A stretch of 36,718 nucleotides of DNA, from the NCBI GenBank assembly GCA_934474225.1, contig CAKSLU010000014.1, positions 1 through 36,718 on the forward strand. The letters are read 5' to 3'. The translations under genes and the position numbers were made by a program. A model generated the notes under the pieces. The model saw only the letters and a list, made by a program, of their open reading frames with translations. It was not told the origin of the DNA and did not search any database. Shown in pieces: positions 1 through 8,257 of this stretch (position 1 is its first letter; every line of letters starts with the position of its first letter). The DNA is from an uncultured Eubacteriales bacterium (GTDB lineage Bacteria; Bacillota; Clostridia; Oscillospirales; CAG-272).

Positions 1-1
1 G

Positions 2-1357
2 CTCTTCGGTGCGCTCTGCATCTATCGTCGCCGCGCAGTGGAGAATGCGGAGAAACCCATTGTGTTTGCAAGGCTCGGCAGCGTGCTGAAATACCTGCTG
101 GTTTTTGTCGTCACCGTCTATGCGGGGCTGTTCTTTGAGGCGGTCTCGGGCGGCGGCTGGATTGTTTTCGGATTTGCCAGCGGCGGGCTGCTCTCCTTCC
201 TGCTCGGCAACACGATTTTGGAAAAGTCACCGAAGGCGATGTTCAAAGGATGGCGCGGGTTTATCATCTTTGCGGTCGCGTTTGCGCTGTTCTTCGCCGC
301 CTTCAGCCTGGATGTGTTCCACACCATCGACCGCGTGCCCGAGGCGGAGGATGTCACGCGCGCCGAAGTGCGCATCAGCCGCTTTGACCGCAATACGACC
401 GTCACCGACCGCGAGACGGCAGTTGCGCTCTGCACGCTGATTGAGAATCAGATTGCGGCGGATAATGCGCCGCTTGCAAACAGAGCGCGCGGGGATAACG
501 ACGGTTTCTATATGGAGACCGTGCTGTACACGCGGTTCGGCATTCCCGTGGCGCGCAACTATTATGTGGAGAAGAGCACGGACGGTGCACGGGAATTCCT
601 GCGGGCGTATGCCGATTCCGGCGCGGTGGACGCATTGCTCACCACCGGCGACGCTTTCGCCGCGCAGGGCAGCTACAGCGTTCGCACGGACACCACCATC
701 GACGATGAAAACGCCACCCTGCAATTTGATTTTGCGGCGTTCTGGGAGATTTACCGCCGCGAGATCGGCGCGCTGAACTACGAGCGCCTGTCCATGCCGC
801 CCATCGGCCGAGTTAACATCTGGGATGTCACGGACGAGTACGGCAGAGGGCTTTACAACGAGTGGGGCGCGATGTGGAGCGACTTTCCGCTCTACGCCGA
901 CATGCAGGAGACGATCGCCTTCCTGCGGCAGGCTGTCGATGCGGCGGGCATCTCACTTGTCCCCGAATACGGCGAACTCACCGGCGCTGCCGTGATGCGC
1001 GTGACCGGCGACGGAACGCCCGCGACGATCGGGGGCGCCGAGCAGGCGGCGGCAGCCGAGATGTATACGGAAGCGACCGCGAGGGATACGGACATCGTTG
1101 AGCCCGACGGCTATCCGACGGCAGAGCTTGATGCCGCCGAGGCGGAAGCGCTGCTGCCGCATCTCGTGCGCATCTATGTGCCGCTCTGCTCGGTCTTCGT
1201 GGACATTGACACGGAATATATCGCCATCCTGCGGTACGAGCGCCCGCTCGACGCCGAGGAGCAGAAGAAATACGATATGGAAGTTACCGAAACCACCCGC
1301 CGCTGCAACTTCGTCGCCGGCAGCGTCCCCGAAAGCATCAAAACAAAACTCAAATAA
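2..1357 (+). CDS. ABC-2 type transporter permease, 3' part (DUF6449-like C-terminal domain)
   Basis: This is the C-terminal part of a membrane protein whose start lies before the window. The frame is open to base 2, and the GTG at 38 is probably internal because the residues before it (LFGALCIYRRRAVE) look like the end of a membrane helix with a basic cytoplasmic loop. Three hydrophobic segments follow at about residues 28-50, 55-70 and 85-105 of the visible part. A soluble region of about 330 residues comes next and lacks enzymatic motifs. Clostridial ABC-2 permeases of the YtrC/YtrD type often carry such a DUF6449 tail. The assignment rests on overall pattern only. The ATPase partner would be expected upstream, outside the window. 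A strong hairpin terminator starts at the stop codon. Confidence 0.6.
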   Translation, partial: LFGALCIYRRRAVENAEKPIVFARLGSVLKYLLVFVVTVYAGLFFEAVSGGGWIVFGFASGGLLSFLLGNTILEKSPKAMFKGWRGFIIFAVAFALFFAAFSLDVFHTIDRVPEAEDVTRAEVRISRFDRNTTVTDRETAVALCTLIENQIAADNAPLANRARGDNDGFYMETVLYTRFGIPVARNYYVEKSTDGAREFLRAYADSGAVDALLTTGDAFAAQGSYSVRTDTTIDDENATLQFDFAAFWEIYRREIGALNYERLSMPPIGRVNIWDVTDEYGRGLYNEWGAMWSDFPLYADMQETIAFLRQAVDAAGISLVPEYGELTGAAVMRVTGDGTPATIGGAEQAAAAEMYTEATARDTDIVEPDGYPTAELDAAEAEALLPHLVRIYVPLCSVFVDIDTEYIAILRYERPLDAEEQKKYDMEVTETTRRCNFVAGSVPESIKTKLK

Positions 1358-1397
1358 AACAAATCCCCGCACGGTCACCCGTGCGGGGATTTGTTTT
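1356..1397. terminator. Bidirectional intrinsic terminator
   Basis: A perfect 17-bp inverted repeat (AAAACAAATCCCCGCAC and its complement) encloses an 8-nt loop. It has A-rich and T-rich outer ends, so it can work in both directions. It ends the permease gene, and possibly dusB transcripts coming from the right. Confidence 0.85.
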
Positions 1398-1427
1398 ACC
1401 CAAAGGGGAAGAGAAGCACAAGAAACT

Positions 1428-1481
1428 GTAGGGACCATGGCGTCTTGGAACACGATGTGTTCCGGTCGCCATGCCTCCTAC
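1428..1481. repeat. Long imperfect palindrome (REP-like intergenic hairpin)
   Basis: Nested arms GTAGG/CCTAC, CATGGCG/CGCCATG and GGAACAC/GTGTTCC fold into one hairpin of about 54 nt with small internal loops. There is no T-tract, so it is not a typical terminator. It lies in the 212-bp gap between the convergent permease and dusB genes. Interspersed palindromes that open with GTAGG are common in intergenic regions of gut Clostridia, which is the basis for calling it REP-like. No second copy was seen in this window. The rest of the gap (1482-1569) holds a weak long-loop pair GACGCCG/CGGCGTC and nothing else recognised. Confidence 0.5.
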
Positions 1482-1569
1482 CGGGTATGCCAGAAGATGC
1501 GCACCTTCGTAGGACGCCGTTCTGTTTCCCGCCGTGTCACTAACTAAGGAGATGCGGCATTGCGGCGTC

Positions 1570-2541
1570 TCACACCAGTCCATACAAAATCGCCTTCACT
1601 TCTTCTGCGGTTTCGGCGGCGTTGATGGCGCCGCGGGCGGCGGCGGCGCCGGGAAAGCCGTGGATGTAGTAGGCGATCAGCTTGCGCGCCTCGCGTACGG
1701 CGACGGCGGCGGGCTTGTCGGCGCACATCAGGTCGAGGTGCTCGACTGCGGTGTCGATGATTTCCCGGTCGGTGGGCGGCGTGAAGGGGACGCCGTCGAT
1801 GTCGGCGCGCAACTCGTCGAAGATCCACGGGTTGCCCATCGCGCCGCGCGCGATCATCACGCCGTCGCAGCCGGTCTCGCGGAGCATGCGCCATGCGTCC
1901 GCCGCCGAGAAAATGTCGCCGTTGCCGACGACGGGGACGCGCACCGCCGCCTTGACCGCAGCGATCACGGAGAGATCGGCGCGCCCGGCGTACATCTGTT
2001 CGCGCGTGCGTCCGTGCACACAAATCATCGAAGCGCCCGCGTCCTCGAGGTATTTGGCAAGCGCGGGCGCGTTTTTGTGCGCGTCGTCAAATCCGGCGCG
2101 AATCTTGACCGTGACCGGGAGGTTTACGGCCTTGACCACCGCGCGCACGATCTCCGCCGCAAGCGCGGGATTGCGCATCAGCGCGCTGCCCTCGCCGTTT
2201 GCGACGATTTTCTTCACCGGGCAGCCCATGTTGATGTCGATGGCGGCGGGGATGCGCACATCGTCTGCCAGCGTGCCGGTGGCAATGCGGCGTGCCGCCT
2301 CCGCCATCATGGCGGGGTCGTGCCCGAAGAGCTGGATGGCGATGGGCATTTCCGCTTCGTCAAAGCGGGCAAGCGCGGGCGTCTTTTTGTCGCCGTAGCA
2401 GATGGCGGCGGCGCTGACCATTTCGCTGCACAGGTATTCCGCGCCGTGCGCGCGGCAGAGCGTGCGGAACGCGCGGTCGCTCACCCCGGCAAGCGGCGCG
2501 AGGCAAAGCCCGTGCGGAATCTCAATATTTTGTATCTTCAT
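1570..2541 (-). CDS. dusB: tRNA-dihydrouridine synthase (DusB/NifR3 family)
   Basis: This is a flavin-dependent enzyme that reduces uridine to dihydrouridine in the D-loop of tRNAs. The 323 residues match the usual family length. Visible motifs are the N-terminal FMN region (LAPLAGVSDRAFR), the catalytic cysteine in DINMGCPVKKI, the phosphate-binding region VTVKIRAGF, the CVHGRTREQMYAG segment and the late VVGNGDI and ARGAMGNPWIF motifs. The ATG at 2541 has GAGGAT six bases upstream. A promoter sits just upstream and the gene appears to be transcribed alone. DusB is the usual single Dus in Firmicutes, but DusA and DusC share most of these motifs. Confidence 0.93.
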   Translation of the reverse strand: MKIQNIEIPHGLCLAPLAGVSDRAFRTLCRAHGAEYLCSEMVSAAAICYGDKKTPALARFDEAEMPIAIQLFGHDPAMMAEAARRIATGTLADDVRIPAAIDINMGCPVKKIVANGEGSALMRNPALAAEIVRAVVKAVNLPVTVKIRAGFDDAHKNAPALAKYLEDAGASMICVHGRTREQMYAGRADLSVIAAVKAAVRVPVVGNGDIFSAADAWRMLRETGCDGVMIARGAMGNPWIFDELRADIDGVPFTPPTDREIIDTAVEHLDLMCADKPAAVAVREARKLIAYYIHGFPGAAAARGAINAAETAEEVKAILYGLV

Positions 2542-2567
2542 CGGTTTATCCTCATAGCATTTCCCTT

Positions 2568-2596
2568 ATTGTACCGTTTTTGCCGTGCGCTGTCAA
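2568..2596 (-). promoter_or_regulatory. Sigma-A type promoter for dusB
   Basis: On the minus strand TTGACA (2596-2591) and TACAAT (2573-2568) are separated by 17 nt, and they lie 27 bp before the dusB start codon. Confidence 0.8.
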
Positions 2597-2638
2597 TGTT
2601 TTTGCCGGATTTTGAGGGTTTCATTCGTCCGCGTAATA

Positions 2639-2647
2639 TGGTAAAAT
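2639..2647 (+). promoter_or_regulatory. Possible extended -10 promoter for the SH3/C39 gene
   Basis: TGG is followed directly by TAAAAT (2642-2647), an extended -10 arrangement. No good -35 is seen. It lies about 74 bp before the ATG at 2721. Confidence 0.45.
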
Positions 2648-2720
2648 AGGTAGGAGCAAGCCGATTCTGCATCGTTTTGTCACCTCCGTGCGGCTTGCAA
2701 CAACTTCGGAGGACAAAATC

Positions 2721-3653
2721 ATGAATCAGAACTTGAAGCGAATGCTTGCCGCGCTCGGCGCATCGGCTGTGCTGACGCTCGGCGCGGCGGCGCTGGACGG
2801 CGGCACCGTGCGCGTGAACACCGCGCTCAATGTGCGCAGCGCACCCACCACCGCATCGGCGGTGCGGGGAAAACTGCAATCGGGGCGCAGTGTCACCCTC
2901 TATGAGAAAAGCGGAAACTGGTGGCGCATCGGTTATGCCGGGGGGAGCGGGTATGTCTACGCCGCGTACATAGAGGAACAGCATCTCGCCGTGCGCTATG
3001 TCCGCACACACGGCGGCAATCTCCATGTGCGCGCGGCGGCAAGCACCGCGTCGGCAGTCATCGACAGCCTGCCGAACGCTTCCGCCGTGCTCATTCTCGG
3101 CGTGGAGGGCAATTTTGCCAAAGTGCTGCTCCCGGATGAGCGCACCGGCTATGTCTCGCGGGACTATCTTGTCATCGCCGCGCCTACAGCGGGGAGCGAC
3201 GCCGTGACGCTTGCCGTCCCGTCCTACAAGCAGTATGACAGCCGCTGGGCGTCGCTCCGCCTGCCCGGCAGCGGGGAGAAAGTCTCCACGCACGGCTGCG
3301 CCGTCACCGCGCTTGCCATGGCGGAGAGCTATCGCATGGGCGAGACTGTCACGCCGACCGACATCCTTGCATCCGAGCAGTTTACGGCAAACGGCGCGAT
3401 CTATTGGCCCGCATTCTACACCTGGGGCGACGCCTCGCTTGCCACGGTTCGCGCGGCGCTCCTTACGGGAAAGCCCGTGATCGTGCATGTACAGAAACCG
3501 AATGGCAGCACGCATTTTGCCGTGGTCTGCGGCTTTACCGGCGGCGCGCTTGACGCCGCAAACTTCCGCATTCTCGACCCCGGCTCCGAGAGCCGCACCA
3601 CGCTCGCCGACCTGCTCGCCGTATACCCGAATATCGTAAAAACGCTGTATTGA
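2721..3653 (+). CDS. Secreted SH3-domain protein with C39-like cysteine peptidase domain
   Basis: The 310-residue product has a signal peptide (residues 1-25, basic start then hydrophobic core). Two bacterial SH3 domains follow, at about 27-85 and 92-150; each carries the LNVRSAPTTAS / LHVRAAASTAS type of motif that binds cell-wall material. A C39-family-like papain-fold domain occupies 165-310. Probable catalytic residues are Cys193 (THGCAVTALAM), His265 (STHFAVV) and Asp286 (ILDPGS). Such proteins are thought to act at the cell wall, but the substrate cannot be read from sequence. The ATG at 2721 was chosen over an in-frame GTG at 2688 because CGGAGGA lies 7 bases before it and it starts the signal peptide. 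The gene stands alone and converges on the LRR lipoprotein gene. Confidence 0.8.
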   Translation: MNQNLKRMLAALGASAVLTLGAAALDGGTVRVNTALNVRSAPTTASAVRGKLQSGRSVTLYEKSGNWWRIGYAGGSGYVYAAYIEEQHLAVRYVRTHGGNLHVRAAASTASAVIDSLPNASAVLILGVEGNFAKVLLPDERTGYVSRDYLVIAAPTAGSDAVTLAVPSYKQYDSRWASLRLPGSGEKVSTHGCAVTALAMAESYRMGETVTPTDILASEQFTANGAIYWPAFYTWGDASLATVRAALLTGKPVIVHVQKPNGSTHFAVVCGFTGGALDAANFRILDPGSESRTTLADLLAVYPNIVKTLY

Positions 3654-3655
3654 TG

Positions 3656-3687
3656 AAAAAAGCGCTGCTTGCAGGCAGCGCTTTTTT
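3656..3687. terminator. Bidirectional terminator between convergent genes
   Basis: GCGCTGC/GCAGCGC arms with a 6-nt loop are flanked by A6 on the left and T6 on the right. It serves both the plus-strand C39 gene, ending at 3653, and the minus-strand LRR gene, ending at 3689. Confidence 0.88.
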
Positions 3688-3688
3688 C

Positions 3689-5287
3689 TTACTTGATTTC
3701 TGCAAACGGGATTTCGTTTTCCGCCGCGTAGCGTGCCGCGGTGGAATCCGCCGTGCCGTACAGGGTGACCTTGTCGTCATAGAGAAACGCCCACTGCCCG
3801 ATTTCGCAATCCGTGCTGTCAAAAGTCACGCGCGTGAGCGCGGGGCAGCCGCGGAACGCCTCGGTCGAAACCGATGTGACGCTTTTGGGAATGCGGACCT
3901 CAGTCAGTGCCGTGATGTCGGCAAAAGCGGCGTGCCCGATCGTGAGCAGCCCCTCCGGCAGGATTACATTTTCGAGGTTAGGGCATAGGCAAAACGCCGC
4001 GTCGTCAATATAGCGGAGGCTGTCCGGCAGCACCAGCGTCTTCATCGCCTCACTGTCGCTGTGGATGGACGCCAGCGCGGCGATGCGCACGGTGCCCTCG
4101 CGCACGGTGAAGACTTCGTTTGCGTGATAGAAGTGCAGCAGCACCTTGTCCACATAGATGCCGTCGCCGCTTTCGGCGGAAAGTTTCGCTTGCGCGTCCC
4201 ACCACGGCGTGCGCTCAAACGAGCTCCAGCTGCACTGCGTGACATTGCCGCCGAATCGGATGTCGGCAAGGGACATGCAGTAAGCAAAGGCGTCCTCGCC
4301 GATTTCGGTCAGGGAAGACGGCAGCGTGACAGAGGAGAGACCGCAGCCGTAGAATGCCGATTCGCCGATGCGCTCGACTCCCTCCGGCACGGCGTAATGC
4401 CCCTCCCGCCCGCAGGGGAAGGCGACGAGCGTTTTGCCCGATTTGTCAAAGAGTACGCCGTCCGCATCGGCGCTGTAGACGGGGTTGTCCGGCGAGACGG
4501 TATAGCGCAGGAGCGCATTGCTTTGGAGCGCGTAACTCTCGAGAGTGGTGACATTTGCGGGAATGTAGATTTCCGCAAAGGACGCACCGGCGAAAGCATC
4601 GTCACCGATGTCGGTGATCCCCTCCGGCAGTTCGAGTTCGGTCAGCGGCGCACAGTAAAACGCCATGTCGCCGACCGTGCGCAGACTGCTCGGCAGATGG
4701 AGCGCTGTCAACTTCGTATAGGCAAATGCAAGGTCTTCAATATCGGTGACCCCCTCCGGCAACTCCAGTTCGGTCAGCGGGACCATGTAAAATGCGCTGC
4801 TGCCGACGGTGCGCAGGCTGCTCGGCAGTTTGATCTCGGTCAGTGCCGTACAGCAGTAAAAGGCGTCTTCGCCGATGGAGGTGACGCCCGCCGGAAGCTG
4901 TACCGCCGTTACATGCGAAAAATCGCAGAACGCCCTTTCGGCAATCGATGTGATGCCTTCGCCGATGACGATTTTGCGCGCGCGCTTGCGCACGGCATCA
5001 TTGCTGAAGGGCGCAGACATATCGCCGCTGCCGGTGAGGGTCAGCGCGCAGTCGTTCCGGGTGAAGGTCCAGTCGATGTTGTCCCCGAGTTTGCCGAAAT
5101 AGTTGAGACATTTCAGGCATTGTCCGTTTTCATTGATTTCGGTGTGCGGGCAGACAAATGGCTCCGCAGACGCAGTGCTCTCTGCGGTTGTATCGTCGGT
5201 GACGGCGGCGGGAATGTCGCCGCAGGCGGTGAGAAAGAGGGCAAGCAGTGAAAGGCAAAAGAGGGGAATTGTGTGTTTCAATCTCAT
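3689..5287 (-). CDS. BspA-type leucine-rich repeat lipoprotein
   Basis: This predicted lipoprotein has 532 residues. A basic start and a hydrophobic stretch lead to the lipobox LTAC, so Cys about 22 would be lipidated and the protein held on the outer face of the membrane. A short linker with a CPHTE..GQCLKC cysteine pair follows. From about residue 100 to the end there are LRR_5/BspA repeats of the form LPSSLRTVGSSAFY..PLTELELPEGVTDI, including two nearly identical adjacent units. BspA-type repeats usually mediate binding to host or bacterial surfaces; the ligand is unknown. The ATG at 5287 is preferred over ATG 5293 because AAAGGAG is then correctly spaced. The gene is monocistronic with its own promoter. 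Confidence 0.82.
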   Translation of the reverse strand: MRLKHTIPLFCLSLLALFLTACGDIPAAVTDDTTAESTASAEPFVCPHTEINENGQCLKCLNYFGKLGDNIDWTFTRNDCALTLTGSGDMSAPFSNDAVRKRARKIVIGEGITSIAERAFCDFSHVTAVQLPAGVTSIGEDAFYCCTALTEIKLPSSLRTVGSSAFYMVPLTELELPEGVTDIEDLAFAYTKLTALHLPSSLRTVGDMAFYCAPLTELELPEGITDIGDDAFAGASFAEIYIPANVTTLESYALQSNALLRYTVSPDNPVYSADADGVLFDKSGKTLVAFPCGREGHYAVPEGVERIGESAFYGCGLSSVTLPSSLTEIGEDAFAYCMSLADIRFGGNVTQCSWSSFERTPWWDAQAKLSAESGDGIYVDKVLLHFYHANEVFTVREGTVRIAALASIHSDSEAMKTLVLPDSLRYIDDAAFCLCPNLENVILPEGLLTIGHAAFADITALTEVRIPKSVTSVSTEAFRGCPALTRVTFDSTDCEIGQWAFLYDDKVTLYGTADSTAARYAAENEIPFAEIK

Positions 5288-5315
5288 CGGCATTCTCCTT
5301 TCGGGGTCTACCCCG

Positions 5316-5344
5316 AGTGTACCATATTCCCGCAAAGATGTCAA
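5316..5344 (-). promoter_or_regulatory. Promoter of the LRR lipoprotein gene, with palindrome at the start of transcription
   Basis: TTGACA (5344-5339), a 17-nt spacer and TACACT (5321-5316) preceded by TGG form an extended -10 promoter. Immediately downstream the sequence TCGGGG..CCCCGA (about 5300-5315) forms a 6-bp inverted repeat near the expected start of the transcript. It could be an operator or a stabilising 5' hairpin. Confidence 0.75.
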
Positions 5345-5348
5345 TATA

Positions 5349-5379
5349 AAGAAGAAGCGCTCACTTGGGAGCGCTTCTT
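5349..5379 (-). terminator. Terminator of the aromatic operon
   Basis: An 11-bp stem (AAGAAGCGCTC and its complement) with a 6-nt loop starts directly after the aroEKQ stop codon and is followed on the minus strand by a T-rich stretch. It also lies upstream of the LRR promoter, separating the two units. Confidence 0.75.
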
Positions 5380-7080
5380 TTACTTCTGCTCACACAGCCA
5401 ATCGACAGCCTCGAGATAGCCGTCCGTGCCGTGCCCGACAATCGTCTTCTTCGCGACGAGCGAAACATAGGAGAAGTGCCGAAATTCCTCGCGCGTGTTT
5501 ACATCCGAGATGTGCACCTCCACGGTCGGGATCGAGACGGCTTTCAGCGCGTCGAGGATGGCGACGCTGGTGTGCGTGTAGGCGGCGGGGTTGATGACGA
5601 TGCCGTCAAACTTGCCGTATGCCGCCTGAATCTCGTCCACAAGCGCGCCCTCGTGGTTGGACTGGAAGCACTTGACCTCCACATGCTTTTCTGCACAATG
5701 GCTGCGAATCTTCTCAAGCAGGGTGGCGTAGGTCTCCTTGCCGTAGACGCCCGGCTCGCGAATGCCGAGCATGTTGATGTTCGGTCCGTTCAGCACCAGC
5801 AGTTTCATGCGTTTCTCCTTTCCCGGCTTTGCCGGTTTGCCGCCGTGGCGGCGGAATGCCGCAAGTGCGCGCGCGGCGACAATCTGCACGCCGTCCGTAT
5901 CCGGGAGGATGCAGTCGGCTGCCGCCTCGTAGACGGCGCGGCGCTCTTTGTACAGCCGCTCGACCGCGCCGTCCCCGGCGGAGAGGGGGCGACCGCCGCG
6001 CGCCAGTTTGGATACGGCGCGGCGCAGATAGATGACATAGCCGTTTGACGAAAGCGCCGCGCGGTTCTCTTCGCGCAGGACGGTGCCGCCGCCGCAGGCG
6101 ATGATTTTGCCGCCCGCGGCGCAGATTTCTTTCGTCACTTCGCTCTCGAGGTCGCGGAAGTGCGCCTCGCCGAACTTTTCAAAAATGTCGGGAATCGGCA
6201 TCCCCGCGCGCGCCGTAATCGCGGCGTCGAGGTCGATAAGTTCCCGCCCGGTCTTTGCCGCGAGGCACTTGCCGACGGTGCTTTTGCCGCAGCCGGGCAT
6301 GCCGATGAGCACGATGTTTTTCAGCTCCCGCCGCAGGTCTGCCGCGATGCGGCTGATTCCGCCGTCCGTGTGCCGTCTGCCGCGAAAGAGCGTGTCGGCG
6401 GCGGCAGCCTGCGCCACCAGCATGGACAGCCCGCCCGCCGCAGGGATGCCGCGCCGCTCGGCGTCGAGCAGGAGCGCGGTGCGCAGCGGATTGTAGACGA
6501 CATCCACCACGCCCGTGAGACGGTCGAAGCCGTCAAGCGGCAGCGGGCTTTCGCCGCCGTGCGGGTACATGCCGACCGGCGTTGTGTTGACGATGATTTC
6601 GGCGTCGCCGCAGAGGGCATGCACATTGTCGTAGTTGACCGCACCCGTGCGGGAGACGACCACAACTTCGCGCGCGCCGCTGCGCTTTGCTGCGGCGCAG
6701 ACCGTGTGCGACGTGCCACCGCTGCCGAGAACGAGCACCTTTTTGCCCGCAAGGCGGATGCCCGCCTCGCGGCAGAGGAAGAGAAAGCCGTCGATGTCGG
6801 TGTTGCAGCCGAAGAGTTTGCCGCCGCAGTTGACCACGGTGTTGACCGCGCCGATTTCCACCGCCGCCGCGTCCAGCGCGTCGCACAGCGGCATGACCGC
6901 CTGCTTGTAGGGGATGGTGACGTTCACCCCCGCAAAGCCGCGGGCGGCGAAAAAGTCCGCAAGCGCTTCGGGCGGCAGGGGATGCAGCGCATACGCCGGG
7001 TTGCCGAGCGCGGCATGCACGCGCGGCGAATGCGAGTGCCCGAGCGTCCCCCCGAGCAGATAATACTTCTTTTCGCCCAT
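5380..7080 (-). CDS. Fused shikimate dehydrogenase - shikimate kinase - type II 3-dehydroquinase (AroE-AroK-AroQ)
   Basis: This single 566-residue frame covers three shikimate-pathway steps. Residues 1-250 are shikimate dehydrogenase: SHSP at 16-19, catalytic Lys59 in NVTIPYKQ, Asp95 in NTDIDGF, and the nucleotide loop GSGGTSHT near 119. Residues 254-412 are shikimate kinase: P-loop GMPGCGKST at 260-268, the LIDLD segment near 281, Arg309, the GGG at 330-332 and the lid arginine in GRPLS. Residues 425-566 are type II dehydroquinase: NGPNINMLG, catalytic Tyr446, NPAAYTHTS and EVHISDVNTREEFR. AroE-AroK fusions are plausible elsewhere, but the AroQ junction is odd. The linker GGKPAKPGKEKR encodes a perfect Shine-Dalgarno followed by ATG, as if aroQ were a separate gene whose upstream stop codon had been lost. 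The gene is the last of the operon, 5 bp after pheA. Confidence 0.88.
   Translation of the reverse strand: MGEKKYYLLGGTLGHSHSPRVHAALGNPAYALHPLPPEALADFFAARGFAGVNVTIPYKQAVMPLCDALDAAAVEIGAVNTVVNCGGKLFGCNTDIDGFLFLCREAGIRLAGKKVLVLGSGGTSHTVCAAAKRSGAREVVVVSRTGAVNYDNVHALCGDAEIIVNTTPVGMYPHGGESPLPLDGFDRLTGVVDVVYNPLRTALLLDAERRGIPAAGGLSMLVAQAAAADTLFRGRRHTDGGISRIAADLRRELKNIVLIGMPGCGKSTVGKCLAAKTGRELIDLDAAITARAGMPIPDIFEKFGEAHFRDLESEVTKEICAAGGKIIACGGGTVLREENRAALSSNGYVIYLRRAVSKLARGGRPLSAGDGAVERLYKERRAVYEAAADCILPDTDGVQIVAARALAAFRRHGGKPAKPGKEKRMKLLVLNGPNINMLGIREPGVYGKETYATLLEKIRSHCAEKHVEVKCFQSNHEGALVDEIQAAYGKFDGIVINPAAYTHTSVAILDALKAVSIPTVEVHISDVNTREEFRHFSYVSLVAKKTIVGHGTDGYLEAVDWLCEQK
5806..5821 (-). promoter_or_regulatory. 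aroQ: Internal ribosome binding site and ATG for a possible separate AroQ
   Basis: Inside the fused frame AAAGGAG (5821-5815) lies 6 nt before an in-frame ATG (5808). Starting there would give a 142-residue dehydroquinase (5380-5808), the normal length for free-standing AroQ. Both the fusion and a separate AroQ could therefore be made from the same message. This is inference from the sequence only. Confidence 0.65.
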
Positions 7081-7085
7081 GGCAC

Positions 7086-8228
7086 TCAGCTCTCGCTGTA
7101 GCTGCCGAGGAACGTGCCGCCCGGATACTCCGCGTCGAACAGGTCAAGCGTTTTCAGCAGCCCCTCGTCGGCAAGCGAACCCTCGAAATCGAGGTAGAAC
7201 ATGTACTCGAAGTCCTTGCCGCGAATCGGGCGGCTCTCGATCTTTGAGAAGTTGACGCCGAGGGCGGCAAACTTGGAGATGATGGAGAACAGCGAACCCG
7301 GCGTGTGCGGCAGGGTGAACATGATGCTGGTCTTGTTTGCGCCGGGGTAGATCTCCAGCGCCTTCGAGATGACGATGAAGCGGGTGTGGTTGTTGTCGCT
7401 GTCGGCGACAGATGCCTCCAGCTCGACAAGCCCGTAGAGCGAGGCGCAGGCGGAACTTGCGATGGCGGCGATGTCGGTTCTGCCGCTCTCGGCGACGGTC
7501 TTGGCGGCAACGGCGGTGTTCTCGCACTCGGTCACCTTCACATCCTTGCCGAGCGAGTCGAGGAAGCCGCGGCACTGCCCGAGTGCCTGCGGATGCGACA
7601 CGATCTCGCGGATGCCGGAGAGGGTCGCGCCCTCTCTTGCGACGAGCGAGTGATCCACGCGCAGCTTGACGCTCCTTACGATGTAGACCTTGTGCTTCTT
7701 CATCAGGTCATAGACCTCGGTGACCGAGCCGTGCAGGTTGTTGTCGATCGGCAGCACGCCGTAGCGGCAGAGGCCGCCTGCAACCGCGTTGAACACGCCC
7801 TCAAACGTGCCGAAATGCAGGATGCTCGGGATGGAGAACAGCTTCTCGGCAGCGAGCTGCGAGTAAGCGCCCTCCGCGCCCTGGCAGGCGACCGTACAGG
7901 TGACCGGCAGGGTTGGCGGCGTCGTCTCCATCGCCTTGTGAATCATGTCCGAGAGTCTGCCGACGCCCGCCGTCTTCTTGGTCTGGTAGGCGCGCGAGAC
8001 CTCAAACAGCCCGCTGTAGAAAATCTTGAAGTAGGTCGCCATGTCGGCGTCCATGTCCTTCGTCAGGCGCGCTACGATTTCGCGCTCGCGCCCGGGATGC
8101 GCCACGGCAAGCCCGTTTTCCTTCTTGTAGGCGGCGATGTCGGCGCAGATTGCCATTCTTTCGAGAAAGGCGTCGCGGATGCTGTCATCCAGTGCGTCGA
8201 TTTTCTGTCTCAGTTCTGTAAGATCCAT
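7086..8228 (-). CDS. pheA: Bifunctional chorismate mutase / prephenate dehydratase
   Basis: This enzyme converts chorismate to prephenate and then to phenylpyruvate, committing carbon to phenylalanine. Residues 1-90 are an AroQ-type chorismate mutase (LRQKIDALDDSIRDAFLERM, then YKKENGLAVAHPGRE). About 108-290 is the prephenate dehydratase domain (QGAEGAYSQLAAEKLF, YGVLPIDNNLHGSV, SHPQALGQC, ENTAVAAKTVAE). About 298-375 is an ACT domain with the ESRP motif that binds phenylalanine in homologues, so feedback inhibition by Phe is likely. The 380-residue length is normal for P-proteins. AAGAGGAT precedes the ATG. It sits between aroC and the aroEKQ fusion in the operon. Confidence 0.93.
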   Translation of the reverse strand: MDLTELRQKIDALDDSIRDAFLERMAICADIAAYKKENGLAVAHPGREREIVARLTKDMDADMATYFKIFYSGLFEVSRAYQTKKTAGVGRLSDMIHKAMETTPPTLPVTCTVACQGAEGAYSQLAAEKLFSIPSILHFGTFEGVFNAVAGGLCRYGVLPIDNNLHGSVTEVYDLMKKHKVYIVRSVKLRVDHSLVAREGATLSGIREIVSHPQALGQCRGFLDSLGKDVKVTECENTAVAAKTVAESGRTDIAAIASSACASLYGLVELEASVADSDNNHTRFIVISKALEIYPGANKTSIMFTLPHTPGSLFSIISKFAALGVNFSKIESRPIRGKDFEYMFYLDFEGSLADEGLLKTLDLFDAEYPGGTFLGSYSES

Positions 8229-8257
8229 CGTTTTATCCTCTTTATTTCTATATAGTT

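Noticed and set aside
2721..3653. C39 domain as a bacteriocin-processing peptidase
   Set aside because: It is a secreted protein with SH3 domains, not fused to an ABC transporter, and no bacteriocin precursor lies nearby.
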